Shown here: positions 9,543-17,926 of the stretch, piece after piece
Numbering within the stretch: position 1 is the first letter of the stretch
Layout: the number at the start of each line of letters is the position of its first letter
Assembly: GCF_002217355.1 (NCBI RefSeq)
Contig: NZ_MUHA01000009.1
Location: 1 to 48,137 of the forward strand
Origin: Flavobacterium oncorhynchi
Lineage (GTDB): Bacteria > Bacteroidota > Bacteroidia > Flavobacteriales > Flavobacteriaceae
DNA: 48,137 nt
Reading direction: 5' to 3'
Made by a program: the position numbers and the translations under genes
The notes under the pieces: generated by a model
Databases searched by the model: none
The model's input: the letters and a program-made list of their open reading frames with translations, nothing else
Told to the model about the DNA's origin: nothing

Positions 9543-10745
9543 TTACTTACTAATGGTTACTTCATAGGTTTGGTTGATTTTGGTTATTTTATATTTTACA
9601 TTCGATGTTTTTCTAATTATATCCAAAAATTGATCGATTGACTGGTCTTTTAAAACAATTCCTGTGAATTTTATCTGCTCTAATGATTTTTGTTCGAACC
9701 TCACATTAAAGTTGTACCATCTTTCCATTTTGTCCAAAATACTTTTCAGGTTTTCATTTTCAAAATAAAACTTACCATCTTTCCATGCACTATAACCGTA
9801 AGGATCAACTTCTGCCACCTTTATAGTTTCGTTACGAACACTAGCCTGCTGCCCGGGTTTTAAAATAACAGATGCGTCTTTTTCGGTTTTACTTATTTGA
9901 GAAATTTTTACTTTTCCTTCTGCCAGTGTAGTTTCAAATTTTTTATCTTCCTGATAAGCACTTACATTAAAATGTGTTCCTAAAACGGTAACATTTCCAG
10001 ATTTGGTTTTAACTGTAAAAGGACTGTAAGGATTTTTACTCACTTCGAAATAGGCTTCACCTTCCAAGATTACATCCCTAGTATTTCCGCTAAATTTCAC
10101 AGGATATTTTAAAGATGATTTTGAATTAAGCCAGACTTTAGTTCCGTCTGAAAGTACAACTGCATATATGCCGCCAACGGGTACAATCAAAGTATTTTCT
10201 CCATCTGAAGCCATTCCATTAACATCTTTTGCATCATAAACCAAAACTTGATTTAGATTTGAAATCACACCATTTTTAGAAACGATCTTTTCTTTTTTCG
10301 GTTCTAAGGAAATAACTGTTCCATCTGCGAGAACAAGAGTTGGATTGTTATATTTAGGTTCAATATCTTTTACAACTACTTCTTGATTTTGCATTTTAGC
10401 ATCATTATTCAGATAATAGAAAACAGAAGAAATTGCCGCTAAAAAAACTAAAACTGCCGCGTATTTCAATACCCTTTTATAATCAAAAAGCGAAATTGCA
10501 GGCGCTTCTCCAAAATCAATTTTTTCTTTAATTCTTTCAAAAGCTAAATCTGTATTAACCGTTTTATAAAACCTTTCCTTAGATTTTAAAGTTTCTGCAT
10601 CAATAACTTTTTGATAATATTCTTGATTTTCGGGTATAGAAAGCCATTCCTGCAAAAGAGCATTTTCTTCAATCGACAATTCTCCTATAAGAAGTTCCTT
10701 TCTTATTAGGGCAGCGATTACAAATTCTTTCTTTGCTTGAGACAT
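9543..10745 (-). CDS. FecR family anti-sigma factor/transmembrane signal relay
   Basis: 400 residues. The N-terminal cytoplasmic part is expected to hold the sigma factor. A single membrane span is at about 90-108 (YAAVLVFLAAISSVFYYL). The periplasmic FecR domain follows with VWLNSKSSLKYPVKF, REVILEGEAYFEV-like and GTHFNVSAY blocks (here DVILEGEAYFEV), then a C-terminal STN-like segment (LDKMERWYNFNVRFEQ). It should receive the signal from the STN domain of the SusC encoded next. The sigma factor gene is 101 bp upstream. This is the standard Bacteroidota FecI-FecR-SusC order. Confidence 0.92.
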   Translation of the reverse strand: MSQAKKEFVIAALIRKELLIGELSIEENALLQEWLSIPENQEYYQKVIDAETLKSKERFYKTVNTDLAFERIKEKIDFGEAPAISLFDYKRVLKYAAVLVFLAAISSVFYYLNNDAKMQNQEVVVKDIEPKYNNPTLVLADGTVISLEPKKEKIVSKNGVISNLNQVLVYDAKDVNGMASDGENTLIVPVGGIYAVVLSDGTKVWLNSKSSLKYPVKFSGNTRDVILEGEAYFEVSKNPYSPFTVKTKSGNVTVLGTHFNVSAYQEDKKFETTLAEGKVKISQISKTEKDASVILKPGQQASVRNETIKVAEVDPYGYSAWKDGKFYFENENLKSILDKMERWYNFNVRFEQKSLEQIKFTGIVLKDQSIDQFLDIIRKTSNVKYKITKINQTYEVTISK

Positions 10746-10846
10746 ATTTTTTGATATTAAGTATCGGTTATTAACATTTTAAGTAATGTTATATAACTAA
10801 GAGTATAAAATATCAAAAATGGGTGGAAAGATTTTTTATTTTTTTT

Positions 10847-11326
10847 TTATAAAAACAATAAAAGGAACAAAAGTTCTGAGTGATTCTTGAGTTTAACCTT
10901 TAATAACTCTATCGCACGGGCACGCTGAGATTTAACAGTATTTATTGAAATATTAAGTTGTTCGGCAACATCCTTGTATTTCAATCCTTCTATACAGGAG
11001 AGTTCAAAAACCTCTTTGCATTTTTCTGGCAACGAATTCAAAGCTTGAGTTAAAGTCGCATATAATTCTTCTTCTAAGATATTAAAATCAAAATCTAAAG
11101 TTTCGTGAGATAATTCATTATTCAATTCGATACCTTTCTGTTCTTTTTTTAAGATCAAAAATGAACCATTTCGAACCATCGTGTAGAGATAAGACTTAAC
11201 ATCAATTATCTTTTCAAATTTTACACGGTTTTCCCAAAGCTGCAACATAACATTTCCGACTACTTCCTCGGCAAGAAAACTGTCTTTGACAAAACCATAA
11301 CTGTAGCTCACAAGTCTTGGATACAA
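10847..11326 (-). CDS. ECF sigma-70 factor (FecI-like), start uncertain
   Basis: 159 residues from a TTG codon at 11326. Region 2 (YPRLVSYSYGFVKDSFLAEEVVGNVMLQLWENR) and region 4 (LPEKCKEVFELSCIEGLKYKDVAEQL, then NISINTVKSQRARA) are clear. The reading frame stays open upstream to 11422, and the extra residues before the TTG (IDEAYYKELFYSL) look like the missing part of region 2.1, yet there is no in-frame ATG or GTG before the stop at 11423-11425. The only ATG nearby (11358-11356) is in another frame. So the true start may be a rare codon such as ATT at 11368, or the ATG with an indel. It should transcribe the SusCD operon when FecR releases it. Confidence 0.85.
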   Translation of the reverse strand: MYPRLVSYSYGFVKDSFLAEEVVGNVMLQLWENRVKFEKIIDVKSYLYTMVRNGSFLILKKEQKGIELNNELSHETLDFDFNILEEELYATLTQALNSLPEKCKEVFELSCIEGLKYKDVAEQLNISINTVKSQRARAIELLKVKLKNHSELLFLLLFL

Positions 11327-11411
11327 AGAATAAAACAGCTCTTTGTAATATGCTTCATCAATTTTAATATTTCCCTTTTCTGAGCTAATTTTTTGTCTTT
11401 GTTTATTTGCA

Positions 11412-11440
11412 CAAATATAAATTTAATATCAACAAATCAA
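11412..11440 (-). promoter_or_regulatory. Promoter of the sigma/FecR operon
   Basis: On the minus strand TTG (11440-11438), an 18-bp spacer and TATATTTG (11419-11412) match the Bacteroidota housekeeping promoter (TTG, about 17-23 bp, TAnnTTTG). Transcription would begin near 11405, so the sigma factor must start translation between there and 11326. Confidence 0.65.
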
Positions 11441-11617
11441 CATTTTTACAACATAATTATCATTCAATTCCTTAAAGAGATATAAAAAAGTAAGAATAAA
11501 ACGCTTTTTTATGTTTTTTACAAATCTGGTTTTAAATCAAATTATTTTAAGTTGATCGGACATTTTTTTGATTTGAATAAAATATCCAGAAAACTGTAAT
11601 CTTAAACAAAAGAATGT

Positions 11618-12973
11618 CTAAATTTCTATTTCATTTCCCATTAATGGAACATTACATTTAAAATGATATTGATTCTGAATTTTAATTCGTAGTTCATCTG
11701 CTGGAAGATTTTCACCATGTACTAAAAAGACGCATTTCGGAATGTTTTCAAGTGCAGAGAGCCAATTTAAAAGATCCTTTTGGTCTCCATGTGCAGAAAG
11801 TCCTTCTATCTGAAAAATTTTGGCTTTTACATTATAGTAATTCCCATATATTTTAATTTCATCTGCTCCCTCTAGAAGTTTTCTTCCGCGGGTTCCTTCT
11901 GCCTGATATCCAACAAAAATAACAGTTGTTTTTTCATTACCTATGTAATGCTCAAAATATGATAATACTCTCCCTCCTGTGACCATGCCGCTTGCCGCAA
12001 TAACCACTTTAGGCTGAGGATCTTCAATAATGCGCATAGTCTCCTTAAACTCGGAGACGATAGAGAACATTTTACTCATTTCATGACAATCGCTGGCAGA
12101 GAGTTTATGCCATTTTAAATTTTCTAGAAATACATGCAGTGCGTTAGCTCCCATTGGGGTATCTAATATATAAGGGACATCAGGAATTCTTTCTTCTTTT
12201 TTAAGCTGCCACAATAAAAACATTACCGATTGTGCTCTCTCTACAGCAAAGCCGGGAATTATGACAGTTCCTTTTTGTTTAATAGCCGCATTGATTAATG
12301 TTTCTAGTTCTTCTTTTACATCTACATCTGGATGAAGCCGATCTCCGTAAGTGCTTTCTAGAAATAGATAATCAGCCAATATTGGTTTTGTTGGTGCAAA
12401 CATCAACACATCGTCATCTCGCCCTATATCGCCTGAAAACACAAGCGTTTTATCCTCAAGAGTTAGTTTAATACTGCAGGCACCAATGATATGTCCTGCA
12501 TTTTCAAAAACAGCGGAGATATCATTTGTAATAGGCACTAATGTATTTGGCTCTACAACTTCAAAAAAAGGAGTAACGGCCTGAGCTTGTTCTAATGTAT
12601 AAAGCGGTTCTGGATTTGTATGTTTTGAATACTGTTTTTGATTGGCTCTACTGGCTTCTTCTTCTTGAATTTTAGCACTGTCTAAAAGAACTAATTTGGC
12701 TATAGATTTGGTTGGAGCAGTACAATATATTCTACCTGTAAATCCCTGAGATATTAATCGAGGAAGCCAGCCGCAATGATCCAGATGACCATGAGTAAGA
12801 AGAACACAATCTATAGTAGACGGTAAAATGGGTAAAGGATCCCAGTTGAGTTCTCGAAGTGATTTAAGACCTTGAAAAAGACCACAATCAATAAGTATTC
12901 TATATCCGTTAGTTTCTAAAAGGGTTTTCGATCCAGTTACAGTTCCTGCCCCTCCAATAAATTTTACTTTCAT
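11618..12973 (-). CDS. MBL-fold beta-CASP RNase-like protein (RNA specificity domain)
   Basis: 451 residues from the ATG at 12973 (MKVKFIGG); the frame runs further upstream but family similarity starts here. It is a metallo-beta-lactamase of the beta-CASP group, the family of RNase J and CPSF73. Visible metal ligands are the H61-G-H63-L-D65-H66 motif, H161, D182 (SGDIGRDD) and H419 (LVHGE); the beta-CASP blocks include ESTYGDR (206-212), VIIPGFAVERAQ, ASGMVTGGRV and GLSAHGDQ with H395. It is probably a cytosolic endo- or exoribonuclease, but the substrate is unknown. The start lies 1 nt after the stop of the upstream ATP-cone gene, so the two are very probably co-translated. Confidence 0.88.
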   Translation of the reverse strand: MKVKFIGGAGTVTGSKTLLETNGYRILIDCGLFQGLKSLRELNWDPLPILPSTIDCVLLTHGHLDHCGWLPRLISQGFTGRIYCTAPTKSIAKLVLLDSAKIQEEEASRANQKQYSKHTNPEPLYTLEQAQAVTPFFEVVEPNTLVPITNDISAVFENAGHIIGACSIKLTLEDKTLVFSGDIGRDDDVLMFAPTKPILADYLFLESTYGDRLHPDVDVKEELETLINAAIKQKGTVIIPGFAVERAQSVMFLLWQLKKEERIPDVPYILDTPMGANALHVFLENLKWHKLSASDCHEMSKMFSIVSEFKETMRIIEDPQPKVVIAASGMVTGGRVLSYFEHYIGNEKTTVIFVGYQAEGTRGRKLLEGADEIKIYGNYYNVKAKIFQIEGLSAHGDQKDLLNWLSALENIPKCVFLVHGENLPADELRIKIQNQYHFKCNVPLMGNEIEI

Positions 12974-12974
12974 T

Positions 12975-13823
12975 TTAATGATGTTTACAAATTTGTGACG
13001 CTTCGTGCAATGTATTTTTAACTCGGTTTTCACTAAGTCCTATTTTATAAAGACTTTGAGGATCATCAATAACATCTTTTACAAGTATCTGATCCAGAAT
13101 AAGTAATTTTTCTTTTTCAACTATTGATAGTGTTGTGAGACAGGTAATAGGATAAAGGGTTCCTTTATCTATTTTATTTTTGAGATTATTATCTTGCGGA
13201 TAATCCCAGCTTAAAAGAGAAATTCCGCTGCAATTAGCAAAATCCTGAGCATCTTTAGTAAAACGATTATTAGTTACTATAATACAAGAATCGATAGCTT
13301 CACTGTTAGAAAAAATAGTATGTTTTTTCGCTTTAAGATCATTAAAACGAGAAAGTATGTACATAGGCACTTTTACATCTGAAGAACCTTCTTTACTGCC
13401 GTGAAATTTACATTCAATCATACTTATCATGTTATTCTTCATGATGGCTATGTCTACTTCATGCGATACACATTTTCCTTGTAGTGTTAAATTTATTTTC
13501 GTCTTAAATCCTTCGGCTGCATATAATCTAGCAACGAATTTTTCAAAGTAAAAACCTGCCGGGCCAAGCATTTGCAAAGCCTGTCTGATATTGTAACGAG
13601 CTGCATGCCCACTTGATGCTTTTTTTAAAATAGCAAAGGCCAATTTATAGATTTCTTTGGTGGTTATGCCGTCATACATTTGCCTTTCTATTTCAGCTAA
13701 AGTTTCCTTTATGAGATCAGCACTAGCCCCAGACTTTTTAAGAGAAAGTTCTAATTTATCTTTATCAAAAGGTACTTTATATCCTGAGTGTTTTATTATT
13801 TTCATAACAGCTAAGGGATTCAT
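12975..13823 (-). CDS. ATP-cone domain fused to a PD-(D/E)XK (Mrr-like) nuclease domain
   Basis: 282 residues. The N-terminal 90 residues form an ATP-cone, the nucleotide-sensing domain of NrdR and ribonucleotide reductases (IIKHSGYKVPFDKDKLELSL, then GITTKEIYKLAF). Residues about 90-215 look like a restriction-endonuclease/Mrr-type nuclease: FEKFVARLY with E94, then HEVDIA with D124 and MIECKF with E137 and K139, the D-ExK pattern. No transmembrane segment or DNA-recognition domain is visible. The ATG at 13805 (MKIIKH) is an alternative start. The gene is first of a two-gene unit with the beta-CASP RNase-like protein. A nucleotide-controlled nuclease is plausible; its biological role is unknown to me. 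Confidence 0.82.
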   Translation of the reverse strand: MNPLAVMKIIKHSGYKVPFDKDKLELSLKKSGASADLIKETLAEIERQMYDGITTKEIYKLAFAILKKASSGHAARYNIRQALQMLGPAGFYFEKFVARLYAAEGFKTKINLTLQGKCVSHEVDIAIMKNNMISMIECKFHGSKEGSSDVKVPMYILSRFNDLKAKKHTIFSNSEAIDSCIIVTNNRFTKDAQDFANCSGISLLSWDYPQDNNLKNKIDKGTLYPITCLTTLSIVEKEKLLILDQILVKDVIDDPQSLYKIGLSENRVKNTLHEASQICKHH

Positions 13824-14082
13824 TTACTTGAAAAGAAACTAGGTAACATCATCATTTCTACGAAAAAGATTAAATCTTAATATTAGATTTTAGTAATCAA
13901 TATTTTACGTATTCAATTTAATATAAATATACCATAATTATATTGTAGTTCCTACTGGATAAGTGAACAAAAAGTACAGAAAAAATGAGATAATTTCTTT
14001 CTTAATCCAGTCTTCAATTTTTGTTTATATATCAAGATTTTTTTAGAATTAATATTAGTATAAAGCTATATCTGTTAAATAA
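13824..14082. other. Intergenic stretch upstream of the ATP-cone gene
   Basis: AT-rich sequence between the ATP-cone gene and the PepSY terminator. I found no gene and no convincing TAnnTTTG box on the minus strand, although the promoter of the two-gene nuclease unit must lie here. Confidence 0.5.
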
Positions 14083-14117
14083 AAAATCCAACAAGATCAA
14101 TACTTGTTGGATTTTAG
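14083..14117 (-). terminator. Terminator of the PepSY/TonB receptor operon
   Basis: AATCCAACAAG (14085-14095) pairs with CTTGTTGGATT (14103-14113) around a 7-nt loop. On the minus strand it is followed by TTTTTTATTT. It lies about 25 bp after the PepSY stop codon. Confidence 0.8.
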
Positions 14118-14141
14118 ATTTAAAACTTTATTACAGAATAA

Positions 14142-15251
14142 TTACTTACTCTTTTTCTTTCTGCCAAGCCATATAAACAGACCGGTAATTGGAAGTGTAA
14201 CAGCAAAAAGGCAAACTAAAAATGCCAGTATTTTTGTTGGATATCCATAAATACTTCCTGTATGAATTGGATAAATCAGACGTCTTATTTTATCACCATT
14301 GCTAAATGTTTCATATGGTTTTGTTTTTACAATTTCGCCAGTATATTTATCAAAATAAGCCATACTTGCAATATTTGGTATTTCTTCTTCAAGATTCATT
14401 TTGATGACCATAATACTATTTATGGTATCAGATGGTATTCTGATTTGTGTATCTCCCTTATATTTATAAATACTATCTGTTTTTGAAAATATACTTTGAT
14501 AAAAAAACGTTTTATCTGTGTTTGGATCGGTTTTAGTTGGATTTTCAACTTTTGCAGATTCTTTTTTAGTAGTTCCATCAGCCAATAAATAAACGCCGCT
14601 CTCGAACCATTCGTATGACCAGGTCAAACCTGTCAGCGAAATGATCAGAAGTACAAAAAAAGTATAAAAACCAAAAGTCGAATGAAAATCCCAGTTTACT
14701 CTTTTAAATGACGCGTCCCATTTTACCGTTAATCTTTGTTTTAGATTTTTAATTTTCTTTGGCCACCACAAAACAAGTCCTGACAAAAGCATAAAAACAA
14801 AAATAAGACAGCTGATTCCAGTGACTGCTTGTCCAAAATCACCCAAAACTAAATGACGGTGCAAATCAAGAACAACCGAAAAAAAACGGTTTTTAGCAGG
14901 TACAGAGCCTAAAACTTTACCACTATACGGATCAATAGAAAAAATTAGTTTTTTCTTATCAATATCAGTTGCTGTAATTATTAAGGTTCTTTCGGGGTCA
15001 TAAAAAGAATGAACACGATCAATTTTCTTAAGGTGAAATTCATTTTGCACTTCAGAAATAATATCATCCACTGGCAGTTTTTCTTTGCCTACACTGGCTA
15101 CCTTATAAAATTCAGGATTAATGAACTCGTCGAGTTCATCTTCAAAGACCAATATACTTCCTGTCAGGGCAACTATAAAAACAATTAACCCAGATGCAAG
15201 ACCGAGCCAAAGGTGTAATAAACCAATATTTTTTTTAAGTGTTTTATTCAT
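14142..15251 (-). CDS. PepSY-associated transmembrane protein (XusC-like)
   Basis: 369 residues with four predicted membrane helices: about 11-33 (LHLWLGLASGLIVFIVAL), 143-163 (ISCLIFVFMLLSGLVLWW), 192-213 (YTFFVLLIISLTGLTW) and 343-364 (LAFLVCLFAVTLPITGLFIW). Two periplasmic PepSY-type regions lie between them, and conserved histidines (HLWLG, DLHRHL, DFHSTFG, YPIHTG) sit near the membrane faces. Proteins of this type are widespread in siderophore loci and are thought to help reduce or release ferric iron at the inner membrane. The gene follows the TonB receptor by 71 bp and shares its promoter. By context it is comparable to XusC of Bacteroides. Confidence 0.88.
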   Translation of the reverse strand: MNKTLKKNIGLLHLWLGLASGLIVFIVALTGSILVFEDELDEFINPEFYKVASVGKEKLPVDDIISEVQNEFHLKKIDRVHSFYDPERTLIITATDIDKKKLIFSIDPYSGKVLGSVPAKNRFFSVVLDLHRHLVLGDFGQAVTGISCLIFVFMLLSGLVLWWPKKIKNLKQRLTVKWDASFKRVNWDFHSTFGFYTFFVLLIISLTGLTWSYEWFESGVYLLADGTTKKESAKVENPTKTDPNTDKTFFYQSIFSKTDSIYKYKGDTQIRIPSDTINSIMVIKMNLEEEIPNIASMAYFDKYTGEIVKTKPYETFSNGDKIRRLIYPIHTGSIYGYPTKILAFLVCLFAVTLPITGLFIWLGRKKKSK

Positions 15252-15322
15252 TTATTATATCGTTTTGCAAAATGGTTTTCAAATAGAACCAAAGCTTATG
15301 AGAATGATTTCTTCTAAAAAAT

Positions 15323-17638
15323 TTAAAATTTATAACGCAAATTTAAGCTGGTTGTCATACCATTCCCCATTACATAATCTGCATTTACAGCACGATACTG
15401 GCTCAAAGTCGAATAGTAGCTGTTGTTTAATAAATTTTCTATTCCTAAACTCATTGACCAATTTTTATTAAATGAATAATTTCCTGAAAAATTAACCACA
15501 TTCACTGTTGAAATAGGTCCTTCGCTATTACTGTATCTTCCGTTGGTATTTGGTTCAAAACGATCTCGACAACCCGTATTTACCCAAGATAATTGTAAAT
15601 ACCAGTCAGAAGTAGGCTTATAAGTTATATACGCTGTTGCTTTAGGCGGAGCAATACGGGATCCATTTAAGTAAACAGTTCTTCCATCATCAAATTCTGC
15701 TTCTCCTTCAACGTACGAATAACTTCCTCCAAGATTCAATTTATCAGAAAATCTATAATCCAATGTTACTTCATATCCGCGAATTTTTTCAGGCTCACGT
15801 TGTGCAACCAAACGACCATCAACTTCAATTAAATTAGCACCTAATTTTGAAGTACTAATGTAATACGCTGCTGTTAAATTAAAATTGTAAAACTTACTTG
15901 AAAAACCAGCTTCATAATTATTAGTAATAATTGGATCTGTTTCTAAATTTGCTATAGTACTTTCCTCTGCGCTTCGTAAAATTCTGCCCAATTCATTTAT
16001 CGCAAATGCCTGAGAAAAACTTACAAATGGATTAAAAATTTCATACTTATTAAAACGAAGACCAGCATTGAACATTGTAGCATTATATGGAATTTCACCT
16101 CCTTCTACAAAAATACTGCCCTGATTTCCTGGTCCAGAAGCTATTGTATTAAAATCCTTAACACGCACGGTTGCATTTTCATAACGCAATCCTCCTTTAA
16201 AAATTAAGTTTTCTAAAACATCAACTTTTAATTGTGCATAAGGGGCAATATTTAACATGTCCATTTTCGGGATATAAACACGCCCATCTACTAAATCCTG
16301 AAAAGTAACGTCATTTAACACGTCAATACCATATGTAATTTCAGACGGCATCGAAGCTATAGTGAAAGGTGTGTTTAAGTTTATACGGGTTCCAATTTTA
16401 TTGGAATTAATCATGGTCTGCCCTGGCCCATACCAAGCTGTTCCTGACGCAACATAACGGTTCATGGATTGAAAAGAATTCAAATAAGCTGATACATCTA
16501 ATTGTGTATTATTAAATAAATTATTTTTCGAAAAAGTAAACATGAAATTGTGATTGAACGGAGTTCCTGCATTTTCTCCAGGTTCTGTTCCTCTCACACC
16601 AATTGTAGGAGTCTGACCATATATACCGGTCTGGCTAATATATTTTGCGTTTTGAGTACTGCTGAAAAAATTGTAGACCACATTAAAACTAGTATGATCA
16701 TCCATATCATATCCTAATTTCACAAAAGCATTAGACTGTGATGAATTTGACAAACCATCTGTTTGTCCGAGTGGTTTTCCATCAGCATCTCTTTGAAGTC
16801 CTGTGTAATCAAAAGCTCCTCCAATAACATAACTAAACTTGTTCTTCCTGCCATTAAAAAACTGTGAAACGCGATAGCCAAAAGTTTCTTTACTATGAAG
16901 GGGATTAAAAGTGGTTCCTACTGTTGTTATCCCTTGAAAACTGTCAACCAGCGGACTTTTTTTTGTAATATAATTAATGATACCTCCTCCAGAACCGTTG
17001 CCATAAATTGAGGTCGCTCCCTTAATAACCTCAATACGTTCAATTGCATTGGCGTCAACGACACGGATATCACGAGCACCATTCATCAAAGGTGTCGATT
17101 GCGGAATTCCATCAATTAAAACCAAAACTTGTCTTCCTCTTAAAGTCTGACCTGAGTTCGTTGCCTTATTTGTAGAGGTACCTAAACCTGGAACAACATT
17201 TCCTAAAATAGAAGATAAATTAGTATTAATACTGCTTTGCACCTGTATTTCTTTTTGGCTCATTATGGTTATTGAAGAAGGAACGGTAGCAATGTTTTCT
17301 TGCTTTCTACCAGCCGTAACAACAACTTCTTGCAGTTCATTATCACTTTTTAAGACAATCGAAATTACATTTTTCTCTTCCAAATTAGAAAGAACATACG
17401 AAAGCGGCTGATATTCAGGAACAGAAATTAAAACTGTATTATTTTGTATTTCATGAACTAAAATCGAGACTTCACCTGACTTATTTGTTGTTCCTATAAT
17501 TTTACTACCTGAAGAAACTGAGGCACTTGCGATGGCACTTTTTGATTCATTTTCAACCTTCAATCGAAGTGATTGTGCATTTAAATTAACGGATAGAAAA
17601 ACTAAAATAATTGAGAAAACGGAGAGCTTTAGATTCAT
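15323..17638 (-). CDS. TonB-dependent siderophore-type receptor
   Basis: 771 residues. A signal peptide ends VNLNAQ (about 22). A degenerate carboxypeptidase-D-like domain spans about 23-95, then a TonB-box-like segment LQEVVVTAGR, a plug (about 110-230) with TLRGRQVLVLIDGIPQ and IERIEVIKGATSIYGNGSGG, and a 22-strand-type barrel ending SLNLRYKF with C-terminal Phe. The plug and barrel features (NELGRILR, IRGYEVTLDYRF) resemble ferric-siderophore receptors. It is not SusC-like: no STN domain and no SusD partner. It is divergent from a second TonB receptor at 17927 and co-directional with the PepSY gene. Ligand is unknown; ferric siderophore is the likeliest from context. Confidence 0.88.
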   Translation of the reverse strand: MNLKLSVFSIILVFLSVNLNAQSLRLKVENESKSAIASASVSSGSKIIGTTNKSGEVSILVHEIQNNTVLISVPEYQPLSYVLSNLEEKNVISIVLKSDNELQEVVVTAGRKQENIATVPSSITIMSQKEIQVQSSINTNLSSILGNVVPGLGTSTNKATNSGQTLRGRQVLVLIDGIPQSTPLMNGARDIRVVDANAIERIEVIKGATSIYGNGSGGGIINYITKKSPLVDSFQGITTVGTTFNPLHSKETFGYRVSQFFNGRKNKFSYVIGGAFDYTGLQRDADGKPLGQTDGLSNSSQSNAFVKLGYDMDDHTSFNVVYNFFSSTQNAKYISQTGIYGQTPTIGVRGTEPGENAGTPFNHNFMFTFSKNNLFNNTQLDVSAYLNSFQSMNRYVASGTAWYGPGQTMINSNKIGTRINLNTPFTIASMPSEITYGIDVLNDVTFQDLVDGRVYIPKMDMLNIAPYAQLKVDVLENLIFKGGLRYENATVRVKDFNTIASGPGNQGSIFVEGGEIPYNATMFNAGLRFNKYEIFNPFVSFSQAFAINELGRILRSAEESTIANLETDPIITNNYEAGFSSKFYNFNLTAAYYISTSKLGANLIEVDGRLVAQREPEKIRGYEVTLDYRFSDKLNLGGSYSYVEGEAEFDDGRTVYLNGSRIAPPKATAYITYKPTSDWYLQLSWVNTGCRDRFEPNTNGRYSNSEGPISTVNVVNFSGNYSFNKNWSMSLGIENLLNNSYYSTLSQYRAVNADYVMGNGMTTSLNLRYKF

Positions 17639-17672
17639 TTTTAGGTATTCAAAAAAATATTACGAGGTTATT

Positions 17673-17691
17673 TTTATTTAGATTAATTCTT
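17673..17691 (-). promoter_or_regulatory. Imperfect inverted-repeat operator candidate at the leftward promoter
   Basis: TTTATTTA (17673-17680), three bases, then TAATTCTT. The left half is identical to that of the perfect repeat at 17881-17899 and the right half is partly conserved. It overlaps the expected start of the leftward transcript, so it could bind the same iron-responsive repressor. That assignment is inference. Confidence 0.35.
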
Positions 17692-17693
17692 TA

Positions 17694-17724
17694 CAAAAAT
17701 AAACATTCTTAAGTATTACGCAAA
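17694..17724 (-). promoter_or_regulatory. Promoter of the leftward TonB receptor/PepSY operon
   Basis: Minus strand: TTTG (17724-17721), 19-bp spacer, TATTTTTG (17701-17694). This is a full match to the Bacteroidota promoter pattern, about 55 bp before the receptor ATG. Confidence 0.65.
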
Positions 17725-17867
17725 TAGTTAAAGCTTGTTAAGCATATGTTTCTCCATTTTATTCACTATCTCTAGCTCTTAATCCACATAAAACACAACA
17801 AATCAAAAAGTTAAACATCAATATAATTAAATTTTAATCTATTTCACTAATAAATAGATAATTTTAA

Positions 17868-17875
17868 TATTTTTG
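17868..17875 (+). promoter_or_regulatory. -7 box of the rightward TonB receptor operon
   Basis: TATTTTTG matches the TAnnTTTG -7 consensus about 50 bp before the ATG at 17927. A TTG-type -33 box is not clear at the usual distance, which would fit a weak or regulated promoter. Confidence 0.5.
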
Positions 17876-17880
17876 CACTT

Positions 17881-17899
17881 TTTATTTATTCTAAATAAA
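17881..17899 (+). promoter_or_regulatory. Perfect inverted repeat, candidate Fur-type operator
   Basis: TTTATTTA-TTC-TAAATAAA is a perfect 8-bp inverted repeat with a 3-bp centre, starting about 6 bp after the -7 box, where a repressor would block transcription. Length and AT content fit a Fur/DtxR-class dimer site next to an iron-uptake operon; the regulator is inferred. Confidence 0.5.
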
Positions 17900-17926
17900 C
17901 ATAATATATAATTATAAGTAAATTTC

